Part shown: in pieces, positions 53,550 through 63,702 of the stretch
Numbering within the stretch: the first letter of the stretch is position 1
How the letters are laid out: every line of letters begins with the position of its first letter
NCBI GenBank assembly: GCA_020746105.1
Contig: CM036632.1
Coordinates: 5,580,001-5,644,000, forward strand
Origin: Trogon surrucura
Lineage: Eukaryota; Chordata; Aves; Trogoniformes; Trogonidae
Length of the DNA stretch: 64,000 bases
Reading direction: 5' to 3'
Translations under genes and position numbers: made by a program
Notes under the pieces: generated by a model
Databases searched by the model: none
What the model was told of the DNA's origin: nothing
What the model saw: only the letters and a program-made list of their open reading frames with translations

Positions 53550-53722
53550 ACTTTGCATTTCTATAGCGGCTTTTATTCTGGGAGCTAAACAGGCTTCACA
53601 GACAGGCAATTAATTAATTGAGCCTCCCCAACCAGCCTACGCCCTCAACACCACAAGGAAGCATTTTGCAGAGGAGGAAACAGAGGTAGGGAGGAGCAGA
53701 ATGACTCGCCCCAGGTGAAGAG
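53550..53722 (+). mobile_element. MIR/CORE-SINE-like ancient fragment
   Basis: GCATTTCTATAGCGGCTTTT, CTTCACAGACAGGCAATTAA, a changed stretch, GCAGAGGAGGAAACAGAGGT and GACTCGCCCCAGGTGAAG match the order of MIR 3' motifs (threshold, count and gap-filled tail). It lies 0.7 kb downstream of the younger CR1. Confidence 0.55.
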
Positions 53723-55599
53723 ATGAACTCGCTGCTGTCGTGCTGCTGCCTCAACAGCCTGGCCTTATGCTCTGCGGCTTGGGCCACTGCTCCTGGCTGC
53801 TGCGGAGATGGGCATGATGGGGTCATTTCCAAACTGACGTGGGAACGGTTTTCAGTGGAGAGGAGTGACTGGGGAAGTGTTTTAGATATCTATCAGTGGC
53901 AAGCAACACCGGAGCATCTGAGCCCAGATTAACTCATGAACTGCCACCTCCTTTGGCCACCCCAGACTCTTGCTGAGGAATCCCCCTGAGACCAGGATAC
54001 AGTACCTGGAAACCTCGCTACGCTGCTTCCGCCATCTATCCTTGCTGACCAGCTCCAGGAGACACTCAGGGTTCGCAAGAGAAGATGGTTTTGGCTGAAG
54101 GATTTACTTTGCTCCAGGAGCTGAGATTCAGGGAGGGGCCGACCAAGATTTTAGGAAATAAGAGGGGGGTGATCCCCCTTTCCAGGTCCTTCTCACTGAC
54201 TGGTGAGCAAGATGTAGCCCCCAGGCATCTGTGCGCTGCAGGCTGGATCTGGGGCACCGGGAGGAGGTGGAGGAACGTGCCTCTGCTCATGCAGAGTGAA
54301 AATGTTCCTGGGGAAATTGCCTGCCTTTTATTATGAAACCCTGCTAATGGTTTGTTGTCTACACAAATAACCATGGGGGAAGAACCCAGGCACTTCCCAG
54401 CCTGCTCCGTGTCTTCCTGGCTCAGCTCCTTTCTGAGCAAACATAACCTTTTGCAAGAATACCTGTCAAAATCGCTTTGAAATATTGAAATAACAGGATG
54501 GGATGTGGTTTGCTCCTGGGCCCTAGTGCTCATCCATCAGGACTCAGGATGCCCATCCAAAGAGACTTGCAAGCAGGGTGCAAGGGAAAAACCCTGGCAA
54601 GCAGCAGGGCCACAAAGGGCTGCATTTGGGGATGTTATCACCTCGCTGGGCTGGCTGGGCATCCACACACTCACTGGGGTTGCCTTCGTGGTCTCCCTCC
54701 TCCTCCTGACCCCATGAGTAGTGCATCAGCTGTGAGTATCTTGGAGATAGGGCAAAAAAACACTGACTCCGGGATGAACGTTGGAGACCAATGATTGAGA
54801 TGCATGTGGCTGCTTGAGTGGACACAAGACATGAACACAGGGACATCCCCTTCCAGTCTTGAGTCCCAAGGGCTGTTCGGGGTCTCACTGGGGTGTCCAC
54901 CTCCAAAGCCACTCCTGTGAAATGGGAGCCAGACTGTCCAGTGGGCACATGGGGTTATCCACAGGGCAGCTGCTGGACATGTGGTGGTGGCAGTCCCAGG
55001 AGCGAGGGGCAGGATCCCCGGGCCAGGGCCCATGCTTACTGCAACAGCTCTCACTATGGGCAAGCTGTGAATATCTGGTGTCTCCTCCCTCAGCAAAAAT
55101 CACCCCTCAATGATGTCCTTCTCTAGAGAGTGGCAAGAGGCTTTCTGCTCTAACTCATCACCACCTCTTCATCTTGAAAGGTAAGAGGATAACCCACCCC
55201 ACAGCAGCTGTTACCAAGGGCCACCGCTCTCCAGATATGTCTGTTTAGAGGGAGTGACTGATACCTTTTAATTTGCAGGAGAAAACCCACTGCATGGTGG
55301 CACCTGCTCAACCAAGAGCCCTTCACTTCTCATCCCATTACCTGTTCCTGGTAGTGATGGTTTCCCACGTGGAATAAGGTGTTTTTCTGGGTACCGGCAT
55401 TTTTTCTCAGTGTACTTGGAAGTGGTGAGAACTTGGACACAGACAATTGTTAGGAGAAATCAAAACCAAACACTTAGAAACCCAAACAGTCTCCCCTCTT
55501 CCAAAAAGTATCCCATCAACCAACCAACAAAAAAAGTCCTTCAAACCAAACTCCATCTCTTTCTCTAAAATCCATGATTAAAACCTGGTACAAACAGAT

Positions 55600-55665
55600 T
55601 AATATAGATATATATATATTTTTTTTAGTAGATGTAGTATTTTTTTCTCCTCTCTCTCTCTCATT
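55600..55665. repeat. AT and CT low-complexity tract in the inferred ELFN1 3'UTR
   Basis: A TATATATATA run and a T8 run are followed, after a short gap, by a CTCTCTCTCTC run. In the sense strand of ELFN1 this is a GA repeat followed by A- and TA-rich sequence. Confidence 0.8.
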
Positions 55666-56198
55666 ATACAGCAAACATTGCAAATATAGAAATTTTCTCT
55701 GTACAATTAATGACTTCGGTTTACAATGCAATGTGTGGTAAAACCTCTCAGTGAGTGAAAATGTGAACGGGCCTTCAGCCGGGTAAAAGTCTAAACTGGA
55801 AGACTCCGTTTGCAAAAACAGCCCAAAGGATGGATCTCCTTCTGGTCTCTTTTTGGTTTTTGTTGCTGTTTTTGTTGCTGTCGATTTTGGAAGGGAAGGA
55901 AGGAAGAACACAAACTGTTCACAAAGAATCCACAAAATCACGGAATAGGGATTCATGCAATGCAATATTGGGAAACGCCAGACTCTGCCCGCTCTTTCTT
56001 TTATATTCAATTTTTTTCTTTTTTTCATACTTTTTTTTAAAAAATCAAAATGAAACAAAACTTTTTCACTCCACAGTTTGTTTTTGTAAAGTTTTTGTTC
56101 AAATTTGGTGCGTATCTCACCAACGTGAGGACATTTTAATATCTTGCTTTATATATTATATAGGATATTTATAGATTTTTTCATAATTTGTTCTCTCT

Positions 56199-56234
56199 TT
56201 TATTTTTATTGATTCTTTTTTATTTTATTTTATT
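56199..56234 (-). terminator. ELFN1: Cluster of AATAAA poly(A) hexamers downstream of ELFN1
   Basis: On the plus strand TTTATT occurs at 56,199, 56,205, 56,219, 56,224 and 56,229, giving five AATAAA hexamers in the sense orientation of ELFN1. The run is also an (ATTTT)n low-complexity tract, so the hexamers may be incidental. Use as a proximal poly(A) site is possible but not shown. Confidence 0.4.
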
Positions 56235-56321
56235 TTGTTTCAAAGACAGTCTGAATAAAAATAGCTGCTGCGGATTTCTTTTGGTCCAGTTAGTGTGTTA
56301 AGTCACGAGTTGTGTGAGGAC

Positions 56322-58712
56322 TCAGGACTTTTGCTGGGCAGAGACGCCCTTCCAGTAGTCTAAGATGTCGTGAAGATCCTCGTCTTTGGCAAACTGGACC
56401 TTTTTGCGTAGGGCGTGGCCGGCTGCCATATACTCCTCCTCGTCTTTGTGCCGCTTGCGGTTGAGTTTGAAGCGCTCCCAGATGCTGTGCGATGGTTTGC
56501 AGGTGTACTCTGGGCTGGAGGTGTAGCTCAGGTTGTGATACTGAGGCGAGAGCTGGGAATAGGCCAGGTCTCTGGGGCGAGGACGGGTCAGAGGCTCCAG
56601 GATGGAGGGCTTTCGCCCCGCCATGCTGTCGTGCTGCTCCCCTTGGTGCGAGCTGGGGTACGAGTGCCGGTGTTCGCTGTACTGGCGGATCTTCTCCGCC
56701 TCTGCCCGCAGGATGGCCGCGGCTGGTGTCACAGTGAGGATGGTGTCGGTGGTGGGGGACGTCTTCTCGATGTATTTGGCTTCTGATTTGTGGCCCGATC
56801 CCTCGGAGCGGTAGGACCTGGGGCTCCGTATGGAGCCGCTGGAAGAGGTGCTGGAGCGCTTGGGGGCTGCCTCCATGCTGTGGTGTCGCTGGAGAGGGTG
56901 GTTGTAGCTTTCCTTGTAGACGGGGGAGAGGAATCCGTGCTTGCTGGGGATCTGCTCTGATAAGAGCACCAGCTGAGGCTCCACTGTGGAGACTGCCCCC
57001 GACTTCACCCCTTGGAAGGAGGTGGACTCGGATTTCAAGGCATCGATGCAGTTGTTGATGATCTGGTTCACCTTGTCCACCTCCTTGGCAATGGTGGAGA
57101 TCTCAGCCACAGAGCTCTGGGTGTCTGGTGGCAGGGACAGCTCGCAGTCTCGCCTCTCAGGCTGCTCACCGGTCCTCACCTCCATGTAGTTGCCTTTGGT
57201 GGCCTTGGGGGTCTCACTGCTGTCAATCAGCTTGTACTGCTCGACCTCACCAGCAGAAGGCAGGTAGGGGATGCGGGTCACTGTCTCCCCGGCCAGCATC
57301 TGTCCCTGGGACAGCTGGGTGATGCTGGTGGTCTCCATTTCTGGCCCATATTTCAGCTCGATGATGGTCTTCTTCATGCTCCCGGCCGCCTTTTTGTGCT
57401 TCTCCTCCTGCTGACGCCTCTTTCGGAGACAGTAATACACAACGCCCAGGACAATCACCATGCCAAAGAGACAGCCCAGGATTGTCATGATGTAATGAGT
57501 GGCAGTGGAAGGAGTGGGCACCGGCTCCTTGCGGTTGGGTCTGGTGGGTGTGATGGTGACGCAGGTGTGGTTGTACTTGGAGTATTGGTAGACAGAGACT
57601 ACACAGTAGGTGTAATCTCTTTGTGCTACTAGGTTGCTCACGGTGATGTTCTCCTCCTTCTTCCTGAGCTTGGTGATCATGGAGGAGAAGCCGTTTTCAA
57701 ACTGGGAGAGGATGTACATCTTGCTGAAGGGGTAGGGGATCTGCACGGTGAGGACGGCTGAGTTGTGGTTGAGGTGCTTCACCTGGATGTTGGGGCGCAC
57801 CTCCGTTTCACCGATGGGCGTGAAAAGGGAGAACTGTGGAGTCGTGCCATCGCCGGAGGAGCACTCCTCCTCGGAGCAGGGGCTTTCGGAGGGCACCGTG
57901 GTCACCTGGTACCTGGGAGGGAAAAAACGAGGGATCACAGTGTAGGAGCCACCGGTGCAGAGGGAAGAGAGCATGCTCAGAGCATTGCGGTAGCCAGTCC
58001 GGCCTTGGCCTAACAAGTAGTAGCCCATGTAGTCGGGCGGGGAGTCGCACTGCATCCGGTCATACGTGCGTGTCATGTTGGTGAAAGCCTCCAGCCATTG
58101 CAGGAAGCCAAGGAGCTCACAGGAGCAGTAGAAGGGGTTACTATAGAGTTCACAGACAGAGAGCTTGTTTAGGCCCCGAAAAGTGTTGCTGTCGAGTCTC
58201 TGGATTCTGTTCATGGACAGGTCAATGTTCACAATGTTGGGGCATTCCCAGAAGGCATTGGGGGTGACAGACTCAATGAGGTTGGCCTGGAGATAGAGGT
58301 ACTCCAGCTTCCCCAGGCCCCGGAGGATGCCCTCGGTGAGGTTCCTCAGTCGGTTGTAACCCAGCTGCAGCACCTGGAGGTTGAACTGTCCTGAAAAGGC
58401 ACCGTCCTCGATGTAGGAGATCTCGTTCTTCGTCAGGTTGAGGTATGTCAGGTTGCCGAAGCGGCTGAGCGAGGCGTACTGCACGCTCTTGATCTTGTTG
58501 TCGTTCAGCCGCAAGTCCACGATGGTGCTGTTGATTTGCTGGGGGATGGACTCGTAAGGGGGCTGGTTTTGGCTGCAGATGGCCAACCAGACAAAGCCCT
58601 TGTCCCCCTCGATGAGCCAGCAGTCTGCCCGCACCCCGCCGGCGTGCAGGAGAGTCACGGCTGCCACGCACACGCAGAGGGCTGACGTCGCGGCCCACCG
58701 GCGACCTGCCAT
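56322..58712 (-). CDS. ELFN1: ELFN1, extracellular leucine-rich repeat and fibronectin type III domain protein 1
   Basis: This is an intact 796-residue single-pass membrane protein in one exon. A signal peptide spans about 1-29 (hydrophobic CVCVAAVTLLHAGG, mature start at D30). An LRR N-cap with cysteines at 31 and 46 precedes five LRRs at about 62-181. The LRR C-cap starts at NPFYCSCEL (193-253). A fibronectin III-like domain spans about 305-392 and the transmembrane helix about 406-428. The cytoplasmic tail keeps conserved blocks at 529-571 and 700-796, including KVQF (771-774), an RVxF-type PP1 docking motif; ELFN1 is known as PPP1R28. Sequons lie at N61, 87, 92, 124, 212, 355 and 381. The family acts postsynaptically and binds group III mGluRs (mGluR7, mGluR6) in trans. 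The C-terminus and the N-cap region match ELFN1 rather than ELFN2. The human protein, about 828 residues, is longer mainly through proline- and alanine-rich insertions absent here. The start codon gives a proper signal peptide. Confidence 0.96.
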   Translation of the reverse strand: MAGRRWAATSALCVCVAAVTLLHAGGVRADCWLIEGDKGFVWLAICSQNQPPYESIPQQINSTIVDLRLNDNKIKSVQYASLSRFGNLTYLNLTKNEISYIEDGAFSGQFNLQVLQLGYNRLRNLTEGILRGLGKLEYLYLQANLIESVTPNAFWECPNIVNIDLSMNRIQRLDSNTFRGLNKLSVCELYSNPFYCSCELLGFLQWLEAFTNMTRTYDRMQCDSPPDYMGYYLLGQGRTGYRNALSMLSSLCTGGSYTVIPRFFPPRYQVTTVPSESPCSEEECSSGDGTTPQFSLFTPIGETEVRPNIQVKHLNHNSAVLTVQIPYPFSKMYILSQFENGFSSMITKLRKKEENITVSNLVAQRDYTYCVVSVYQYSKYNHTCVTITPTRPNRKEPVPTPSTATHYIMTILGCLFGMVIVLGVVYYCLRKRRQQEEKHKKAAGSMKKTIIELKYGPEMETTSITQLSQGQMLAGETVTRIPYLPSAGEVEQYKLIDSSETPKATKGNYMEVRTGEQPERRDCELSLPPDTQSSVAEISTIAKEVDKVNQIINNCIDALKSESTSFQGVKSGAVSTVEPQLVLLSEQIPSKHGFLSPVYKESYNHPLQRHHSMEAAPKRSSTSSSGSIRSPRSYRSEGSGHKSEAKYIEKTSPTTDTILTVTPAAAILRAEAEKIRQYSEHRHSYPSSHQGEQHDSMAGRKPSILEPLTRPRPRDLAYSQLSPQYHNLSYTSSPEYTCKPSHSIWERFKLNRKRHKDEEEYMAAGHALRKKVQFAKDEDLHDILDYWKGVSAQQKS

Positions 58713-58746
58713 CTGGAAGGGCGGCGCGGACGAGGGGTTTCCTGGT
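58713..58746 (-). other. ELFN1: ELFN1 5'UTR portion of the coding exon, with candidate splice acceptor
   Basis: Reading the minus strand, a long pyrimidine-rich tract (about 58,790 down to 58,749) ends in CTGGCAG, a strong acceptor whose AG lies at plus positions 58,748-58,747. That would leave a 34-base 5'UTR before the ATG. A second, weaker CAG lies directly before the ATG (58,713-58,715). Mammalian ELFN1 has its whole coding region in the last exon behind non-coding exons, which fits. The splice is inferred. Confidence 0.5.
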
Positions 58747-60984
58747 CTGCCAGAAGCGGGGAGAGGGACAGGGACCAGGAAGACGTGGGCTAGTGTTTCT
58801 TCGGCAGCTTCGCTCGCTTCTCCCTTCTCCTCATGGCTTGGAGACAGGGGGGAAGTGTCTGTGGGGAAAGCGGACCTCGGTGCCCACGGTACACAGCAGC
58901 CACCGGCCAGGGACTGCTACCAAGGCCTGGGTGGCTGAGGCTGGTCCCACATCACCAGGTCTCTGGCATCTCAGGGAGGGAGTCATGAAGTTAGGTGCTA
59001 TGTGGAGGAGTCCCTTTGGCTCAGAGACAAGCCTTCCTCTCACTTTTTATAGTACATCTCCTCGTTTTCTTTTTGCTGCCCATCGCGACACTGGTCCCCA
59101 TCTCCGTGTGCCTCCGTGGGTCTGGTTGTCCCCGCTTGGTCACCTGCTCAAAACAAAGCACAAGCACAAACTAAACACTAAGGAAAGACAGTTAGCATTT
59201 AGAGGTGTTGGAGATGCATCCAATTACCCTCTCATTGTTAGGCACTTGCCTTCTAACCCTGGCTACCACTTTTCAAGGAGCCTTTGTTTTATTTGGGTGC
59301 TGCCACCAGCAGCACTTGGCAGCCACAAGGGAAGGTGGTCACTGACCGTGGAGGTTGTCCTCTGAGCCCATTGTCCAACATCACTGTTAAAGACAGTTGA
59401 GAAACCAACATTCATCCAGGGCACCATTCGTCTGACCTATTTAGGTGTCTACCTTAGCAGGAGAGGAGTGATGCCCCAGAAGTGTCTGTTCCTCTCCACT
59501 GAGAGCAGATGAAGTCTAGACAACTCGCTCTGATGTAGATTTGATGCTGCAGCGTTTTGCTGAGGGGAATCCTGACTGTCTCGCGTACTGGTGTGCGCAG
59601 CAGCGGTGCCACAGCAGGGGATGCTGATTGAGGACACCGTACCTCTCGCTGACTGCATTGCTGCATGGCATCTAGGATAAAGGCCAGCATCAAGCGCCTG
59701 TCCCTGCTTCTGGGAACCTGAGCAGTAGTTTCGGGGCACTCTTTCACTGAAAAACATGTGAGTGTGATTATCCACAGTCCAATGTCCTTGTCTGTCTCTG
59801 AGGCTCACTGCCTGTCTCTAAGATCCTTCTCTCCCTCCCAGGTGAAATGACACAGAGGTGGGGAAGAGCCTCAGCCATTCAGTGGCGTAACACGAGTACG
59901 GGCAGAAGACGGGACAAGACCTTCCCTCCCCAGTCACAAAGCTGTTTGAAGACCAGGAAGAGTCTTCACTAGACACAAGCCTATAGGGCTGCCAGCAGCC
60001 TCACTTTCCACAGAAAAACTCTCATTCCTGGCTCACATTCCCCATTATTTTTTCCTGCATTTTTGACTAAACATAAATATCCATGAACAGCACTTCTACC
60101 TCCTTCTGTCATTTCTTAGGGAAACTGGAAGGCAAAAGTAGGGAGGATGGAACTGCATGACCATCAGCATCTCCTGGGTCATGCTTTTCCGCAAGATGTG
60201 AAAAATATCATTTGTGGACATCTCTACTACCAAACAGCTCTCTGGGCTGGTAGGATGGATCCTGTGAGTTGTTGTGACAGAGATGGTGTTGCCCACAAAT
60301 GGAGAGAAAACATCATGTCTGGAAAATCCTTGGGACTTTTGTTGGCACAGGGCTCTGGTTGTCTCCCTTGTCCCAGGGCAGGCTGTAAAAGGCAGGGAAG
60401 CACCACCAGCAGTCCTTGAAAACACAGCTCATAGGAAGTGGAGATTCCTTGGACATCCATGAAGGAGACGGGGCACATCTTATATTTAAATTGTCTTTCA
60501 TTGGATCTGCAATATAGTATAGGCACAGAAATTGGTTTCCAAACCACTTCCCAATGCCCACACAGTGAAGGGACTGTGCTTGGTGCTGCATGCCTGACAG
60601 CTGTGTAAGGCTGGTTGTCAAGGGGACAAAAGTGTACTAGAAATGGGGCTTGCATGGAAGAGATGCTGTGGGCAAGGCAATTGAATCTCAGCTCTCCTTC
60701 TTCCTGGGGTTAGAAACCTGGACTTTAGAATGCTTCTACATTGCTATTCCAGCTGAAGCCTGTTTTGCTCTTGCAAGTAACCCCATTTTGGGGAACGGTA
60801 CCTGCTGCACTGGCAGGAGTGCATTTGCACAGATGTGCTCTCCATGGTCTAGGATGCTTTGACCTGGCAACCCATTTTGGCACAGCCGAGTCCTTGCACC
60901 CAGGAAGGAAGGGAAGAAGGATAATGCAGGTGAGTGTTCCCCCTTACCACCTTCATAGCTGACAGGGAGGCATGGGCTGCAGTG

Positions 60985-61125
60985 CCAGGCTGAAAGACAT
61001 CTGCTGCAACATCCCTCCCAGCACTGGGCAACTCAATTAACCTCTCTGTGCTCTAGTCTCCTTTCTGGTACAGTGAGACAATGATAGCACTTCACAGGGC
61101 TGTGGGAGGCTGAATGAAAGAGCCC
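60985..61125 (-). mobile_element. MIR/CORE-SINE-like ancient fragment (antisense)
   Basis: ACTCAATTAACCTCTCTGTG, CTCTAGTCTCCTTTCTGGTA, CAGTGAGACAATGATAGCAC and CTTCACAGGGCTGTGGGAGG form the familiar reverse complement of the MIR 3' part. Confidence 0.65.
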
Positions 61126-63650
61126 CGAGCTCCTCTTGTCAGGATGAAAATCCCAGCACATGTGTTGTGCTGCAGATGGAGACTTTCTCTCCCTCCAGCT
61201 GCAGGCTGGGCTCTAGATGTGCCTGCTCTCCTCTGCCACAGGGGCCAGCCTGATCTCCAGCTCCTCTGGGTGCCTCCTGTGAGGATGCACATTGCCCCTA
61301 AGGGTGTGGGAGAAGGGTAGTCCTGGCCTGCAGAGCCATAAGCAATGGCTGCTCCAGTTGTCCCTTTGGGATAGCACAGAAGGAGATCTCCTTGCCTGCT
61401 GCCCTTGGTGCAAGCATCTCCTTGTCCTCCTCCATGGGCTTGCACATGACGGGGACCTCCTGCAGGCAGGGGAAGCCCTGACGAATTGAGACAGCACAGG
61501 CAGCAAGGACTGATGCATCTTGGCATATTCTCTTTAGCAAGCGCTTATTCTGTCTCCTCTAACTCCCATTTTGACCCAGCCATCCTCTCTGGGCGAGCTC
61601 GTGTCTGGGATTGCTCTGTAGAGTCAAACCTGCCTTTTTCTTGCAGAAGAAGGTTTCTTGTCACTCCTTCCTGGGGAGGCTGTGGGCTGCAGCCTGCGTC
61701 AGAGGCCATTAGCTAGCAGAGCGGAGTCTATCCTGTGAGCAAAGAGCAGAGATGCACCTTCCACGGACCTTGCCAGTCTGATCCCCTTTAGCCTTTTCAT
61801 CACCCATGTGCCTCCCTCACCTAATTGGAGACCTTGAGGATGAAGAAGAGCAACAGTAAATGATTCAAACGCGTTCAATAAGACTCCTGCTGTGTGTTTT
61901 TCTCTTCTTTCCTGTACGTTGCCTATCAGACAAGTCCTTCCTAACAACAGAAAGGAGAAAAGGCATTTTATCAGCAGCCTGAGTTTAATTTCAGTTCATT
62001 AAAGCAAGCAATTTGCTGGTTTATTTGCTTTGCAAAGTGTGAATAAAATGACAGCATTAAGGAGATGTAAGAGAGGAAAGAGGGGCTAATCTCCCTTTTT
62101 ATTAGATTGCCGGGACATGACTAGGGAGTGGAGAAGTGAGTCTTGTTGCTTTGCACAGGAGGCATAATTGTTCATCTTGTTGGCTTCTGAAAGCCTCCTT
62201 CCCCACATCCCGCCAACGCGTGAGCGGGTGGGCGTGTGCCTGCACGTGTGCGCTGCGACACCAGCCAAGCGCCGAGCATCCCACAGGACAGGGCACGAGC
62301 AGGGGCACTCACTGTGGTTCCCAATCATCTTCCTGTGCCAGCAGCTAACAGACATCCAGGAGGTTTCTCCTTCTTCCCTTTTCTACTTTTTACACCCCCT
62401 CTAATCTCCCTTTTCTGTTTGTTTCTGCCTCTGAAATCCTAGGCTTGATTCTTGCACGTTAGAAATAGAGCAGCCAGTTGCCTTTTGCTGTCCCTGACCT
62501 TCTGCAGCTGAGAAGTGGCTCTGGAGAGTGTGGAGAGACCTCTCTGCCTCTTCCCCACAAACTGGATACAAATCAGTAAGAAAAGCTAATGTTTTAACTC
62601 CCCTGGCTGCCTGACTTATCTTTGCCCAGTTGTCCTCGTTTTATTCTCCTGGTAACCTGACTGCACACCACTTTTCCGCCTCCTCTGACCCTCCACAGAA
62701 CTGCCTGGGAAAACCTGGGAACAATCCACCTGAAACTCTAGGGTGAGAAAGAACCAGGAAAGTGGTGATTTGGGGTTCTCCTTCACTGATTGAGAAAGAA
62801 GTAAAAGAGCGGAATGAAGATGACGCGTGATAACAATAGTAATGATTTGAAATTATGAATTTAATCTCAATTACAGGCATCTTTGACTGTGGCACCATGC
62901 TGACGATGACACCAGGCCATGTCCAAAGGCAAGGCCAATGTACTCACCATGTGACCTTGCAGGACATATTAGTTACCTGTGCACTGCGGATGCTGCTGTG
63001 TTTCCCTTTACTTCTGCTTTCATAAGGCAGCATGGTTTGACCAGCTGACATGGGCTGGTGTGACTCACGGAAGCCAGCCAAGGGGCAACGACATCTCCCT
63101 CCCTCCTTGCTGCTCTTATGTGTTGCCTCTGATCTCCAGTATCTCTGCTGGAGCCTGGATCCATGCTTTGCCTGCTTATCCTCCACTCTGATCTGCGATG
63201 TTCTCCCCTCCTACCTGTCCCTGCTTCTCCAGCTGTGGTACCCATCAACAACCCAGTGGCAAAGAAGGAGTGCAGAGATTTTGTGATGCCTGCGAGGCTG
63301 CAGCCTGCACTGGATGAGCAGGAGGAACCTTGTCCTGGCTGAAAACCCACAGCCAGGGAGGTGGGAAAGAAAAGGCAAAGCTGGGACTTCAAAAAACAGA
63401 GCAGGCAGGCTGGGAAGTTTTTGCTTCCATCTCCCGACTAATGGCATCTCAGTAAATTAAACCAGAGCAGCAGCTGCAAGGAAGCAAACAAAGCAGCCGT
63501 GGGGGCTGGGTAGGTAGAGGGAGAGCAAGCTGGGCAGCACACATAATATGCTGTCCTGGCACTCAATTCCTAATTTGGTTATTTTACTGAATGAGTTATT
63601 TCAAACTGTGGATTAGATTTACTGAGCGAAGACAAGGAGCCAGATTAACA

Positions 63651-63702
63651 TGCGCACGCACGTGCGTGTGTGCAAACACACACACCCCCACACACACCCC
63701 AG
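63651..63702. repeat. Alternating purine-pyrimidine and CA/CCCCA tract
   Basis: TGCGCACGCACGTGCGTGTG is followed by (CA)n interrupted by CCCC. It includes the 14-bp palindrome CACGCACGTGCGTG. Confidence 0.85.

Larger units (their letters stand above)
37591..55539. other. Intergenic region between convergent MAD1L1 and ELFN1
   Basis: This is about 18 kb with no recognisable coding exon. Contents: 37,591-39,580 nothing recognisable; 39,588-39,654 a 34-bp tandem duplication; 40,238-40,420 a GC- and CpG-rich patch; 41,810-42,000 an ancient CR1-like fragment; 42,514-43,819 a perfect 58-bp inverted repeat pair; 44,060-44,390 AT-rich sequence with octamer-like motifs; 44,400-48,415 nothing recognisable; 48,416-48,550 a decayed interspersed repeat; 48,551-51,970 unique sequence with a G-run cluster near 50,952 and a short imperfect repeat near 49,683; 51,976-52,882 CR1; 53,550-53,722 MIR-like; 53,723-55,539 unique sequence. 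The longest open frames, apart from the one in the CR1, overlap others on the opposite strand and match nothing I know. Confidence 0.6.
55540..56321 (-). other. ELFN1: ELFN1 3' untranslated region (extent estimated)
   Basis: Directly after the ELFN1 stop the base composition shifts from GC-rich coding sequence to AT-rich sequence with A/T homopolymers. This extends to about 55,540, where the sense strand becomes T/G-rich in a GTTGGTTGGTTG-type run that would suit a downstream cleavage element. Five AATAAA hexamers (sense strand) cluster at 56,199-56,234, only about 90-125 bases after the stop, so a short 3'UTR is an alternative. A 180-codon open frame on the same strand (55,516-56,058) is lysine-, serine- and phenylalanine-rich with no recognisable domain, and I treat it as chance. 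The left boundary is uncertain. Confidence 0.45.

Noticed and set aside
57012..57632. 206-codon open frame on the plus strand
   Set aside because: It is antisense to the ELFN1 coding region and exists only because that GC-rich coding sequence is stop-poor on the other strand.
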